A DNA stretch of 64,000 bases. Source: Luteococcus peritonei. GTDB lineage: Bacteria > Actinomycetota > Actinomycetes > Propionibacteriales > Propionibacteriaceae. Of this stretch, positions 34,144 through 43,177 are shown one piece after another. The notes below the pieces were generated by a model. That model ran no database searches, was not told the origin of the DNA, and saw only the letters and a list, made by a program, of their open reading frames with translations. The stretch is taken from contig NZ_BAAAIX010000014.1 in NCBI RefSeq assembly GCF_039526385.1, forward strand, positions 8,144 to 72,143. Direction: 5' to 3'. A program made the translations under genes and the position numbers. How positions within the stretch are numbered: the first letter of the stretch is position 1; each line of letters begins with the position of its first letter.

Positions 34144-35480
34144 TGAGCCACGCCATGAACGACCTGTACGCGCAGCCCAACGAGGCTCCCGCGGACCACG
34201 TCTACCTCACCCAGGGTTCCGACTGGGACGAGATCGTGCACGAGCAGGCGGAGCGCGGTGACGAGACCATCGTGGTCAACTTCGGCCCGCACCACCCCTC
34301 GACCCACGGCGTGCTGCGCATGGTGCTGGAGCTGGACGGCGAGAACGTCGTCTCGCTGCGCCCCGGCATCGGCTTCCTGCACACCGGCATCGAGAAGAAC
34401 ATGGAGTTCCGCACCTGGACCCAGGGCGTGACCTACATCACCCGCGCCAACTACGTGGCGAACATGTTCAACGAGGCGGTCTACTGCCTCGGCGTGGAGA
34501 AGCTGCTGGGCATCACGGTGCCCGAGCGTGCCGACGTGATGCGCGTTCTGGTGATGGAGGTCAACCGGATCGCCTCCCACCTGGTGGCCGTCGGTACCGG
34601 CAGCCTCGAGCTGGGTGCCACCTCGGTGGCCGAGGTCGCGCTGCGCGAGCGAGAGATGTGCCTGGAGTTCCTGCAGGCCATCACCGGCCTGCGCATGAAC
34701 AATGCCTTCATCCGCCCCGGCGGCGTGGCCTGCGACCTGCCCGACGACGGCCTCGACCGGCTGCGCGAGCTGATCCACTGGCTGGACAAGCACCTGCCCG
34801 AGATCGGCGCCTTCTGCAATGCCAACCCGGTCTTCCGGGCCCGGCTCGAGGACGTGGCGACGCTGGACCTGACCGCCTGCATGGCGCTCGGTGTCACCGG
34901 CCCGCCGCTGCGCGCCACCGGTCACCCCTGGGACCTGCGCAAGGTGCAGCCCTACTGCGGCTACGAGAACTACGACTTCGACGTGGTCACCTGGGACACC
35001 CAGGACTGCTACGGGCGCTTCCGGATCCGCGTCGAGGAGATGCAGCAGTCGGTGCGCATCCTCAAGCAGTGCCTCGACAAGCTGGAGGCCACCATGGGCC
35101 AGCCGGTGATGGTGGAGGACCCGCACGTCAAGTGGCCGGCGCAGCTCTCCCTGGGCCCCGACGGCCAGGGCAACTCCAACGAGCACATCAAGCACATCAT
35201 GGGCGAGTCCATGGAGGCGCTGATCCACCACTTCAAGATCGTCACCGAGGGCTTCCAGGTGCCGGCCGGCCAGGTCTACACCTCCGTCGAGGCACCCGGC
35301 GGCGAGCTGTCCATGCACCTGGTCAGCGACGGCGGCACCCGTCCCTTCCGCGCCCACCTGCGCGACCCAGGCTTCAACCACATGCAGGCGCTGCCGGCGC
35401 TGTGCGAGGGCGGCATGCTCTCCGACATCATCCCGGCCGTCGCCTCCATCGACCCCGTGATGGGTGGCGTGGACCGATGA
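34143..35480 (+). CDS. nuoD: NADH-quinone oxidoreductase subunit D
   Basis: The 49-kDa-type subunit of complex I (445 residues), forming the quinone-binding cavity with NuoB. FGPHHPSTHGVLR contains the His residues lining the cavity; RPGIGFLHTGIEKNMEFR and MEVNRIASHLVAVGT are further family blocks; the C-terminus ends in the conserved IDPVMGGVDR. Its hydrogenase-like metal Cys residues are absent, as expected. The start overlaps the nuoC stop. The 64-base spacer to nuoE is the largest gap inside the operon and includes a small GGGGG-CACGA-CCCCC hairpin. Confidence 0.98.
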   Translation: MSHAMNDLYAQPNEAPADHVYLTQGSDWDEIVHEQAERGDETIVVNFGPHHPSTHGVLRMVLELDGENVVSLRPGIGFLHTGIEKNMEFRTWTQGVTYITRANYVANMFNEAVYCLGVEKLLGITVPERADVMRVLVMEVNRIASHLVAVGTGSLELGATSVAEVALREREMCLEFLQAITGLRMNNAFIRPGGVACDLPDDGLDRLRELIHWLDKHLPEIGAFCNANPVFRARLEDVATLDLTACMALGVTGPPLRATGHPWDLRKVQPYCGYENYDFDVVTWDTQDCYGRFRIRVEEMQQSVRILKQCLDKLEATMGQPVMVEDPHVKWPAQLSLGPDGQGNSNEHIKHIMGESMEALIHHFKIVTEGFQVPAGQVYTSVEAPGGELSMHLVSDGGTRPFRAHLRDPGFNHMQALPALCEGGMLSDIIPAVASIDPVMGGVDR

Positions 35481-35544
35481 GGTCCCGCGTCGCAGCAGGG
35501 GGCACGACCCCCCTCGAACCCCCCGCAGCCAAGGAGGCCACCGC

Positions 35545-36291
35545 ATGAGCGGCCACGAGTTCCAGTCCCACTTCGACGACGCCGAGGGCGGTGTCGACTT
35601 CTCCGACGAGTCGACGCTGATCGACGCCAACGGCATCGCGGAGATGCAGTCCATCGCGGACCGCTACCCGCACAAGCGCTCCGCGCTGCTGCCGATCCTG
35701 CACCTGGTGCAGTCCATCGACGGCCGCATCTCCCCGGCCGGCATCCGCATCGCCGCCGAGATCGTGGGCATGAGCGAGGCGCAGGTCTCCGGCGTGGCCA
35801 CCTTCTACACGATGTACAAGCGTCGCCCGGCCGGCCAGCACCACATCGGCGTGTGCACCACCACCACGTGCGCGGTGCTGGGCGGCGACATCCTGATGAG
35901 CTGCATGGAGCGCAAGCTCGGCATCGCCGAGGGCCAGACCACCAGCGACGGCAAGTTCTCGCTGGAGCGCGTCGAGTGCAATGCGGCCTGCGACTACGCG
36001 CCGGTGATGATGGTCAACTGGGAGTTCATGGACAACATGACCCCCGAGAAGGCCGACGAGCTGATCGACGCCCTGGCCTCGGGCCAGGAGGTCCACGCCA
36101 CCCGTGGCGCCACCATCACCAGCTGGAAGGAGGCCGAGCGCGTGCTCGCCGGCTTCCCCGACGGCCGCGCCGACGAGGGCCCCTCCGCCGGCGATCCCTC
36201 GCTGCACGGCCTGCGCGTCGCGCAGGAGCACGGCTGGCACGCACCCGACCCGGCAGACATCCCTGCCCCCACCCAGGAGGAGTCGAAGTGA
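35545..36291 (+). CDS. nuoE: NADH-quinone oxidoreductase subunit E
   Basis: The 24-kDa-type subunit with the [2Fe-2S] cluster N1a. It has 248 residues. Cluster ligands are seen in IGVCTTTTCAVLGG (Cys-x4-Cys) and ERVECNAACDYAPVM (Cys-x3-Cys). The thioredoxin-like fold is followed by a C-terminal tail of about 70 residues rich in Asp, Pro and Gly (ending PAPTQEESK). ATG 35545 has AAGGAGG 7 bases upstream. The stop overlaps the nuoF start by 4 bases (GTGA). Confidence 0.97.
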   Translation: MSGHEFQSHFDDAEGGVDFSDESTLIDANGIAEMQSIADRYPHKRSALLPILHLVQSIDGRISPAGIRIAAEIVGMSEAQVSGVATFYTMYKRRPAGQHHIGVCTTTTCAVLGGDILMSCMERKLGIAEGQTTSDGKFSLERVECNAACDYAPVMMVNWEFMDNMTPEKADELIDALASGQEVHATRGATITSWKEAERVLAGFPDGRADEGPSAGDPSLHGLRVAQEHGWHAPDPADIPAPTQEESK

Positions 36292-37655
36292 CCGACACCC
36301 TCACCCCGGTGCTGTCCGCCAACTGGGCGGACGACCGTTCCTGGAAGATCACCAACTACGAGCGACGCGGCGGCTACGGCGCGCTGCGCAAGGCGCTGCA
36401 GATGCAGCCCACCGACGTGGTGAACCTGGTCAAGGACGCCGGCCTGCGCGGCCGTGGCGGCGCCGGCTTCCCGACCGGCATGAAGTGGTCCTTCGTGCCG
36501 CAGGACAACCCGAACCCGAAGTACCTCGTCGTCAACGGCGACGAGTCGGAGCCGGGCACCTGCAAGGACATGCCGCTGATGATGGCCAGCCCCCACACCC
36601 TGGTGGAGGGCGTCATCATCAGCTCCTATGCCATCAACTCCCACACCGCCTTCATCTACATCCGCGGCGAGGTGCTGCACGTGATCCGTCGCGTCCAGCA
36701 GGCCGTGCGCGAGGCCTACTCGGCCGGCTACGTGGGCAAGAACATCCTGGGCACCGGCTACGACCTGGACATCATCGTCCACGCCGGCGCCGGCGCCTAC
36801 ATCTGCGGCGAGGAGACCGCGCTGCTCGACTCCCTCGAGGGTCGTCGCGGCCAGCCCCGCCTGCGCCCGCCCTTCCCGGCCGTCGCCGGCCTCTACGCCT
36901 CGCCCACCGTGGTGAACAACGTGGAGTCCATCGCCTCGGTGCCCAGCATCATCGCCAACGGCAAGGACTGGTTCGCCCACATGGGCACCGAGAAGAGCAA
37001 TGGCTACACGCTCTACTCGGTCTCCGGCCACGTGAAGCGTCCCGGCCAGTACGAGGCGCCGATGGGCATCACCATGCGCCAGCTGCTGGAGATGTCGGGC
37101 GGCATCCGCGAGGGCCACGAGCTGAAGTTCTTCACCCCCGGCGGTTCCTCCACCCCGATCTTCACCGCCGAGCACCTCGACATCCCGCTGGACTACGAGG
37201 CCGTCTCCGGCGCCGGGTCGATCCTGGGCACCAAGGCGCTGCAGACCTTCGACGAGACCACCTCGGTGGTCCGTTCGACCCTGCGCTGGGTGGAGTTCTA
37301 CAAGCACGAGTCCTGCGGCAAGTGCACCCCCTGCCGCGAGGGCAACTGGTGGCTGGTGCAGACCCTGCGCAACTTCGAGGCCGGCACCGCACAGCCGGGC
37401 GACATCGAGAAGCTGCTGGATGTCACCGACAACATGTCGATGAAGTCCTTCTGCACCCTGGCCGACGGCGCCGTGGCCTGTGTCCAGAGCGCCATCAAGC
37501 ACTTCCGTGAGGAGTTCGAGGCCGGCTACCACACCCCGGCCTGGGAGCTGTTCCCCTACGAGAAGAGCGCCCTGTTCGCCGATCCCACGGCCCGCACCGT
37601 CGCGCCCGCGGTGGCCGACCCCGCCGCCGTCGAGAACACTGGAGCACACGCATGA
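36288..37655 (+). CDS. nuoF: NADH-quinone oxidoreductase subunit F
   Basis: The 51-kDa-type subunit that oxidises NADH at FMN and carries [4Fe-4S] cluster N3. It has 455 residues. The NADH/FMN loop is GLRGRGGAGFPTGMKW; GAGAYICGEETALLDSLEG binds FMN; N3 ligands are ESCGKCTPCREG and the later Cys in KSFCTLADGAV. The GTG start overlaps nuoE. With nuoE and nuoG present this is a full NADH-oxidising complex I, not a ferredoxin-dependent 11-subunit form. Confidence 0.98.
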   Translation: MTDTLTPVLSANWADDRSWKITNYERRGGYGALRKALQMQPTDVVNLVKDAGLRGRGGAGFPTGMKWSFVPQDNPNPKYLVVNGDESEPGTCKDMPLMMASPHTLVEGVIISSYAINSHTAFIYIRGEVLHVIRRVQQAVREAYSAGYVGKNILGTGYDLDIIVHAGAGAYICGEETALLDSLEGRRGQPRLRPPFPAVAGLYASPTVVNNVESIASVPSIIANGKDWFAHMGTEKSNGYTLYSVSGHVKRPGQYEAPMGITMRQLLEMSGGIREGHELKFFTPGGSSTPIFTAEHLDIPLDYEAVSGAGSILGTKALQTFDETTSVVRSTLRWVEFYKHESCGKCTPCREGNWWLVQTLRNFEAGTAQPGDIEKLLDVTDNMSMKSFCTLADGAVACVQSAIKHFREEFEAGYHTPAWELFPYEKSALFADPTARTVAPAVADPAAVENTGAHA

Positions 37656-40141
37656 GCGTCGACACCAACAAGGCCAATGCACCCGTGGCCAAGCCCGAAG
37701 AGGTGACCTTCACCCTCGACGGCATCGAGATGAGCGCCCCGAAGGGGACCCTGATCATCCGTGCCGCCGAGAGCGTGGGCATCGAGATCCCCCGCTTCTG
37801 CGACCATCCGCTGCTCGACCCGGCCGGCGCCTGCCGCCAGTGCATGGTGGACATCCCCGACGGGGGCAACGGTCGCCCGATGAAGCCCTCGGCCGCCTGC
37901 ACCACCACGGTGATGCCCGGCATGCAGGTCAACACCGCGGTCTCCAGCCCGGTGGCGGCCAAGATGCAGGAGGGCATGCTCGAGTTCCTGCTCATCAACC
38001 ACCCGCTGGACTGCCCGATCTGCGACAAGGGCGGCGAGTGCCCGCTGCAGAACCAGGCCATGTCCCACGGCCGTGGCGAGAGCCGCTACGAGGGCGCCAA
38101 GCGCACCTTCGCCAAGCCGGTCAACATCTCCAAGCTGGTGCTGCTGGACCGCGAGCGCTGCGTGCTGTGCCAGCGCTGCACCCGCTTCTCCTCGCAGATC
38201 TCCGGTGATCCCTTCATCAACCTGCAGGAGCGCGGTGCCTTCAGCCAGATCGGCACCGACGGCGAGCACGCCTATGACTCCTACTTCTCGGGCAATGTCA
38301 TCCAGATCTGCCCGGTGGGTGCCCTGACCAGCTCGGACTACCGTTTCCAGTCGCGGCCCTTCGACCTGGTGAGCACCACCACCAGCTGCGAGCACTGCGC
38401 CTCGGGCTGTGAGCTGCGCACCGACCACCGTCACTACCAGGTCAAGCGCCGCCTGGCCGGCCACGACATGGACGTGAACGAGGAGTGGAACTGCGACAAG
38501 GGTCGCTTCGCCTTCCTCTACGCCCGCGGCGCCGACCGGCTCACCACCCCGTTGGTGCGTCGCGGCGGCGTGCTGGAGCCCGCCAGCTGGCACGAGGCCA
38601 TCGACGCGGCCGTCACCGGCCTGCGCCAGGCCGCCCAGAAGGTGGGCGTGCTCACCGGCGGTCGCCTGCTGGACGAGGCGGCCTACGCCTACAGCCGCTT
38701 CGCGCGTTCGGTGCTGGGGACCAACAACATCGACTTCCGCTCCCGTCCGCTGTCCACCGAGGAGGCCGACTTCCTGGCCGCCCGGGTGGCCGGTCGCACG
38801 CTGGCCGAGTCGGTCACCTATGCCGACCTCGAGCAGGCCTCCAGCGTCGTGCTGGTGGGCTTCGAGCCCGAGGACGAGAGCCCGATCGTCTTCCTGCGGC
38901 TGCGCAAGGCCGCCCAGAAGAACCGGCTCAAGGTCTTCACCGTCGGCACCCACCTGAGCAACGGCTCGCGCAAGATGGACGCCACCCTGGTCCCGGCCCT
39001 TCCGGGCACCGAGGCCCAGGTGCTGGCCAACCTGGCCACCGCCGACGGCGAGCCGGTCCAGCTGGATGCCGGCAGCATCATCCTGGTGGGGGAGCGTGCG
39101 GGCCTGTCCGCGGGCACCCTGACCGCCGCCGGCCAGCTGGCCGACAGCACCGGCGCCCGCCTGGCCTGGATCCCGCGTCGCGCGGGTGACATGGGCGCGC
39201 TGGAGGCCGGCTGCCTGCCCAACCTGCTGCCCGGTGGCCGTGCGGTCACCGATGCCGCCGCCCGCGTCGACGTGCAGACCACCTGGGGTGTCGACGGACT
39301 GCCCGCGCAGCCCGGCCTGGACGCCGAGCAGATGCTGCAGGCCGCCGCCGACGGTGGCCTGGCGGCCCTGGTGGTGGCCGGCGTCGAGCTGGCGGACCTG
39401 CGTGATCCGGAGGCGGCCCGCGCCGCCCTGGAGCAGGTGGGCTTCCTGGTCAGCCTGGAGCAGCGCCTCTCCGAGGTGTCCGAGCGCGCCAACGTGGTCT
39501 TCCCGGTCTCACTGGTCGAGGAGCAGTCGGGCCACTTCACCAACTGGGAGCACCGCAGCCGCACGGTCAACGTGGTCAACAAGCAGAACACCTCCCCGAT
39601 GACCGACATCCGGGTGCTGGCCGCGCTGGCCGACGCCATGGGTGCCGACCTGAAGGTGCGCAATGCCGCCCAGGCCTCCGCCGAGCTCACCGAGCTGGGC
39701 GCCTGGGAGGGCCAGCGTCCCGCGGCGCAGGCCACCGGCCAGGCCGCAGCGGCCGAACAGGCCGGCGACGGCCTGCGGCTGGCCACCTGGCGCCTGCTGC
39801 TGGACCGCTCCGCCGGGGTGGCCAATGCGCAGCACCTCACCGACGTCGCCCCGCAGCCCGTGGCCCGGATCTCCCCGGCCACCGCGCAGGCCCACGGCCT
39901 GCTGACCGGCGGCACCGCCGTGGTCCGCGGGGAGCGGGGAGCCGTGCAGCTGCCCGTCGCGGTGGAGCCGAGCATGGTCGACGGCGTCGTCTGGGTGCCC
40001 ACCCAGACCGCCCCCGCCGGTGTCCAGGTGCTGGGTGCCGCCGCTGGTGACCGGGTCGTGCTGGAGCCGGCCCAGAGCCTTACCCACGGGGCCGCCGGCT
40101 CCGCGCAGGTTGATCCCTCGATGGTTGGAGGTGTGGCATGA
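37652..40141 (+). CDS. nuoG: NADH-quinone oxidoreductase subunit G
   Basis: The large iron-sulfur subunit (829 residues). The N-terminal [2Fe-2S] N1b ligands are in RFCDHP and GACRQCMVD; N5 has the His/Cys set in HPLDCPICDKGGECPLQ; N4 is CVLCQRCTRF plus CPVGAL; and the extra off-path cluster N7 is present as CEHCASGCELR with a later Cys in NCDKGRF. The C-terminal 450 residues are the degenerate molybdopterin-oxidoreductase-like part. Overlaps of 4 bases join it to nuoF and nuoH. Confidence 0.97.
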   Translation: MSVDTNKANAPVAKPEEVTFTLDGIEMSAPKGTLIIRAAESVGIEIPRFCDHPLLDPAGACRQCMVDIPDGGNGRPMKPSAACTTTVMPGMQVNTAVSSPVAAKMQEGMLEFLLINHPLDCPICDKGGECPLQNQAMSHGRGESRYEGAKRTFAKPVNISKLVLLDRERCVLCQRCTRFSSQISGDPFINLQERGAFSQIGTDGEHAYDSYFSGNVIQICPVGALTSSDYRFQSRPFDLVSTTTSCEHCASGCELRTDHRHYQVKRRLAGHDMDVNEEWNCDKGRFAFLYARGADRLTTPLVRRGGVLEPASWHEAIDAAVTGLRQAAQKVGVLTGGRLLDEAAYAYSRFARSVLGTNNIDFRSRPLSTEEADFLAARVAGRTLAESVTYADLEQASSVVLVGFEPEDESPIVFLRLRKAAQKNRLKVFTVGTHLSNGSRKMDATLVPALPGTEAQVLANLATADGEPVQLDAGSIILVGERAGLSAGTLTAAGQLADSTGARLAWIPRRAGDMGALEAGCLPNLLPGGRAVTDAAARVDVQTTWGVDGLPAQPGLDAEQMLQAAADGGLAALVVAGVELADLRDPEAARAALEQVGFLVSLEQRLSEVSERANVVFPVSLVEEQSGHFTNWEHRSRTVNVVNKQNTSPMTDIRVLAALADAMGADLKVRNAAQASAELTELGAWEGQRPAAQATGQAAAAEQAGDGLRLATWRLLLDRSAGVANAQHLTDVAPQPVARISPATAQAHGLLTGGTAVVRGERGAVQLPVAVEPSMVDGVVWVPTQTAPAGVQVLGAAAGDRVVLEPAQSLTHGAAGSAQVDPSMVGGVA

Positions 40142-41460
40142 CGCCACTGAATGCTTCATCGGTCTTCGGCCCTGACCCGTGGTGGATCACGCTCGTCAAG
40201 GTGCTGGCCGTCTTCACGCTGCAGCTGCTGTGGTGCCTGTTCAACGTGTGGTTCATGCGCCGCGTGCTGGGCAAGATGCAGAACCGCAAGGGCCCCATCA
40301 TGAACTCGCCCGGCGGCCTGCTGCAGGCCATCGGCGACGGCATGAAGCTCCTGTTCAAGGAGACCTTCATCCCCGAGGGCACCGACCGCACGGTCTTCAA
40401 GCTGGCCCCGGTGATCGCCGGCGTCTGCGCCTTCGCGCCGTGGGCGGTCATCCCGCTGGCCGGTGAGGTGAACTTCTTCGGCCACCGCACCCACCTGATG
40501 GTCACCGACCTGCCGATCGCGGTGCTCTTCACCCTGGCCACCGGTTCCATGGCGGTCTACGGCCTGGTGCTGGCCGGCTGGTCCTCGGACAACTCCTACT
40601 CGCTGCTCGGCGGCCTGCGCGCCAGCGCCCAGATGATCTCCTACGAGGTCGCCATGGGCCTGTCGCTGGTGGCGGTCTTCCTGATGGCGGGCACCATGTC
40701 CACCTCGCAGATCGTCGAGGCGCAGGCCAACCACCTGAACCTCTTCGGCGTCGACGTGCCGCTGCCGAGCTGGTACGCGCTGGTGCTCTTCCCGAGCTTC
40801 TGCGTCTACTTCATCTCGATCCTGGCCGAGTCCAACACCCCGCCCTTCGACCTGTCGGAGTGCGAGCAGGAGCTGGTCAGCGGCTACTCCACCGAGTACA
40901 CCGGTTTCCGCTACGGCACCTACTACCTGGCCGAGTTCATCCACATGGCCACCCTGAGCGCCTTGGCGGTCACCCTCTTCTTCGGTGGCTACCGGGCCCC
41001 CTTCCCGTTCAACATGACCTTCATGGACGGTGGCTGGTGGGGCGTGCTCTGGTTCTTCGTCAAGACGCAGCTCATGATCTTCTGCCTGATCTGGTGCCGT
41101 GGTTCGCTGCCGCGCTTCCGCTACGACCAGTTCATGCACATCGGCTGGAAGCGGCTCATCCCGTTCAGCCTGGCCTGGATCCTGTGCGTCACCCTGATGA
41201 AGGCCTCGATGGGCGCCACCGGCACGGCCCGCTACGTGCTGGCCGGGCTGATGGCGGCAGCCGCCCTGGTGCTGCTGGTCTGGCTGCTGTGGGGTGGCGG
41301 CCGCGACGAGAAGCCCACCGGCGTGCTGGAGGAGCCCGACTTCAATGCCTTCGCCGGCGGATACCCGGTGCCGCCGATGCCCGGCCGCAGCCTGCCGGGC
41401 GCCGATGGCGTCGTGCTGAGCGACGAGAACGTGACCACCAAGAACGGAGCTGACGCCTGA
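40138..41460 (+). CDS. nuoH: NADH-quinone oxidoreductase subunit H
   Basis: The membrane subunit at the junction of the two arms (440 residues, about eight transmembrane helices). QNRKGP near the N-terminus, ISYEVAMGLSLVAVF, and AESNTPPFDLSECEQELVSGYSTEY (in two stretches) are classical quinone-channel motifs. A C-terminal cytoplasmic extension of about 50 residues (from GGGRDEKPTG, with PVPPMPGRSLPGADG) is typical of actinobacterial NuoH. The stop overlaps nuoI by one base. Confidence 0.97.
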   Translation: MTPLNASSVFGPDPWWITLVKVLAVFTLQLLWCLFNVWFMRRVLGKMQNRKGPIMNSPGGLLQAIGDGMKLLFKETFIPEGTDRTVFKLAPVIAGVCAFAPWAVIPLAGEVNFFGHRTHLMVTDLPIAVLFTLATGSMAVYGLVLAGWSSDNSYSLLGGLRASAQMISYEVAMGLSLVAVFLMAGTMSTSQIVEAQANHLNLFGVDVPLPSWYALVLFPSFCVYFISILAESNTPPFDLSECEQELVSGYSTEYTGFRYGTYYLAEFIHMATLSALAVTLFFGGYRAPFPFNMTFMDGGWWGVLWFFVKTQLMIFCLIWCRGSLPRFRYDQFMHIGWKRLIPFSLAWILCVTLMKASMGATGTARYVLAGLMAAAALVLLVWLLWGGGRDEKPTGVLEEPDFNAFAGGYPVPPMPGRSLPGADGVVLSDENVTTKNGADA

Positions 41461-42062
41461 TGGGCCTCTTCGACCAGTGGGCCGGTTTCGGCATCACTTT
41501 CCGCACCATGTTCCGCAAGACCTTCACCCAGGGCTATCCCCAGAAGGGCAAGGAGAAGGTCTTCGCGCCGCGCTTCCACGGGCGTCACCAGCTGAACCGC
41601 TGGCCCGACGGCCTGGAGAAGTGCGTCGGCTGCGAGCTGTGCGCCTGGGCCTGCCCGGCCGACGCGATCTACGTCGAGGCCGGTGACAACACCGACCAGG
41701 ACCGCTACTCGCCCGGTGAGCGCTACGGCCGCGTCTACCAGATCAACTACCTGCGCTGCATCTTCTGCGGCATGTGCATCGAGGCGTGCCCCACCCGCGC
41801 GCTGACCATGACCAATGAGTTCAAGCTCGCCGATCGCACCCGCGAGGTGCTGATCTACGAGAAGGACCGCCTGCTCGCACCGCTGCTGACCGGCATGGAG
41901 CAGCCTCCTCACCCGCGTCGCCTCGGCGACGACGAGAAGGACTACTTCCTGGGCCTGCCGGCCTCGGGCCAGCCCGACGTGCGCACCGCCACCACCGGCG
42001 GTGCCACCGAGGCCGGCGCGCGCGCCGCTGCGGACACCACCACCCATGGGGGAGTGAAATGA
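41460..42062 (+). CDS. nuoI: NADH-quinone oxidoreductase subunit I
   Basis: A ferredoxin-like subunit with two [4Fe-4S] clusters, N6a and N6b, that relay electrons from NuoG to NuoB. It has 200 residues. The cluster motifs are CVGCELCAWACPADAI and CIFCGMCIEACPTRAL. The C-terminal tail after about 150 is Ala/Thr rich. ATG 41460 overlaps the nuoH stop; the 3' end overlaps nuoJ by 4 bases. Compare the shorter NuoI-like gene at 57926. Confidence 0.97.
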   Translation: MGLFDQWAGFGITFRTMFRKTFTQGYPQKGKEKVFAPRFHGRHQLNRWPDGLEKCVGCELCAWACPADAIYVEAGDNTDQDRYSPGERYGRVYQINYLRCIFCGMCIEACPTRALTMTNEFKLADRTREVLIYEKDRLLAPLLTGMEQPPHPRRLGDDEKDYFLGLPASGQPDVRTATTGGATEAGARAAADTTTHGGVK

Positions 42063-42871
42063 CCAACCTCGTCCCGCTCGTGACCGCCCAGGCGGTCGCC
42101 TTCTGGATCCTCGCCCCGATCGCCGTGCTCGGCGCGCTGGGCATGGTGCTGAGCCGCAAGCCGGTGCACTCCGCGCTCTCGCTGGCCATGATGATGATCG
42201 CGCTGGCCGGGCTCTACGCCTCGCTGGACGCACCCTTCCTGTTCGTGGTGCAGATCATCGTCTACATGGGCGCCATCCTGATGCTCTTCCTGTTCGTGAT
42301 GATGCTGGTCGGCGTCGACACCACGGACTCCTTCGTGGAGACCCTCAAGGGCCACCGCGTCGCCTCGGCGCTGGCCGCCCTGGGCTTCGTGGTCCTGCTC
42401 GTGGGGGCCGTCGCGCGCGGTCTGAAGGGGAGCCCGGTGGGCCTGGACGCTGCGAACGCCGCCGAGGGCGGTCACGTCCAGAGCCTCGCGGCGCTGATCT
42501 TCACCAAGTACGTCTTCGCCTTCGAGGCCACCGCGGCGCTGCTGATCACCGCCGCGCTCGCCGCCATGGTGCTCGCCCACGGCGAGCAGCTGCGACCGAA
42601 GGTGCGCCAGGCCGGCCAGCTGGCCGAGCGGATGCGGCGCTATGCCGACGAGGGCGCCCACCCGGGCCCGCTGCCCTCGCCCGGCGTCTACGCCCGCAGC
42701 AACTCCGTGCAGGCCCCGGCCCTGCTGCCCGACGGCAGCATCGCCGAGAACTCGGTGGTCCAGGCCATGGCGGACCGCGGCGTGGTCGTGGACCCCTCGG
42801 AGCTCAGCGGCCCCACCCGCAAGGCGTTCGCCGCCATCGAGTCCGTCAAGGCCGAGGAGGGCCGGGAATGA
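42059..42871 (+). CDS. nuoJ: NADH-quinone oxidoreductase subunit J
   Basis: A membrane subunit of 270 residues with five helices in the first 185; PIAVLGALGMVLSRKPVHSAL and the third-helix IIVYMGAILMLFLFVMMLVG are conserved. The C-terminal 85 residues form a soluble tail longer than in E. coli NuoJ, with a PGPLPSPGVYARSNSV stretch seen in actinobacterial versions. It overlaps nuoI and nuoK by 4 bases each. Confidence 0.96.
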   Translation: MTNLVPLVTAQAVAFWILAPIAVLGALGMVLSRKPVHSALSLAMMMIALAGLYASLDAPFLFVVQIIVYMGAILMLFLFVMMLVGVDTTDSFVETLKGHRVASALAALGFVVLLVGAVARGLKGSPVGLDAANAAEGGHVQSLAALIFTKYVFAFEATAALLITAALAAMVLAHGEQLRPKVRQAGQLAERMRRYADEGAHPGPLPSPGVYARSNSVQAPALLPDGSIAENSVVQAMADRGVVVDPSELSGPTRKAFAAIESVKAEEGRE

Positions 42872-43167
42872 ACCCGAACTACTACCTGGTGCTGAGCGCC
42901 ATCCTGTTCTCGCTCGGCGTCCTGGGCTTCCTGCTGCGCCGCAATGCGCTGGTGGCCTTCATGTCGATCGAGCTGATGCTCAACTCGGCGAACCTGGCGA
43001 TGGTCAACTTCGCCCACATGCACGGCAACCTGGACGGCCAGATCGCGAGCTTCTTCGTGATGGTCGTGGCAGCTGCCGAGGTGGTGGTCGGCCTGGCCAT
43101 CATCGTGACCGTATTCCGAACCCGACGCTCGGCCTCGGTCGACGACGCGAACCTGCTGAAGTACTGA
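42868..43167 (+). CDS. nuoK: NADH-quinone oxidoreductase subunit K
   Basis: An MrpC-like membrane subunit (99 residues, three helices) whose buried acidic residues take part in proton pumping. The Glu in FMSIELMLNSANLAMV and the Glu in VAAAEVVVGLAIIV are the two conserved carboxylates. The start overlaps nuoJ (ATGA). nuoL follows after 10 bases. Confidence 0.97.
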   Translation: MNPNYYLVLSAILFSLGVLGFLLRRNALVAFMSIELMLNSANLAMVNFAHMHGNLDGQIASFFVMVVAAAEVVVGLAIIVTVFRTRRSASVDDANLLKY

Positions 43168-43177
43168 GGGGGCATCG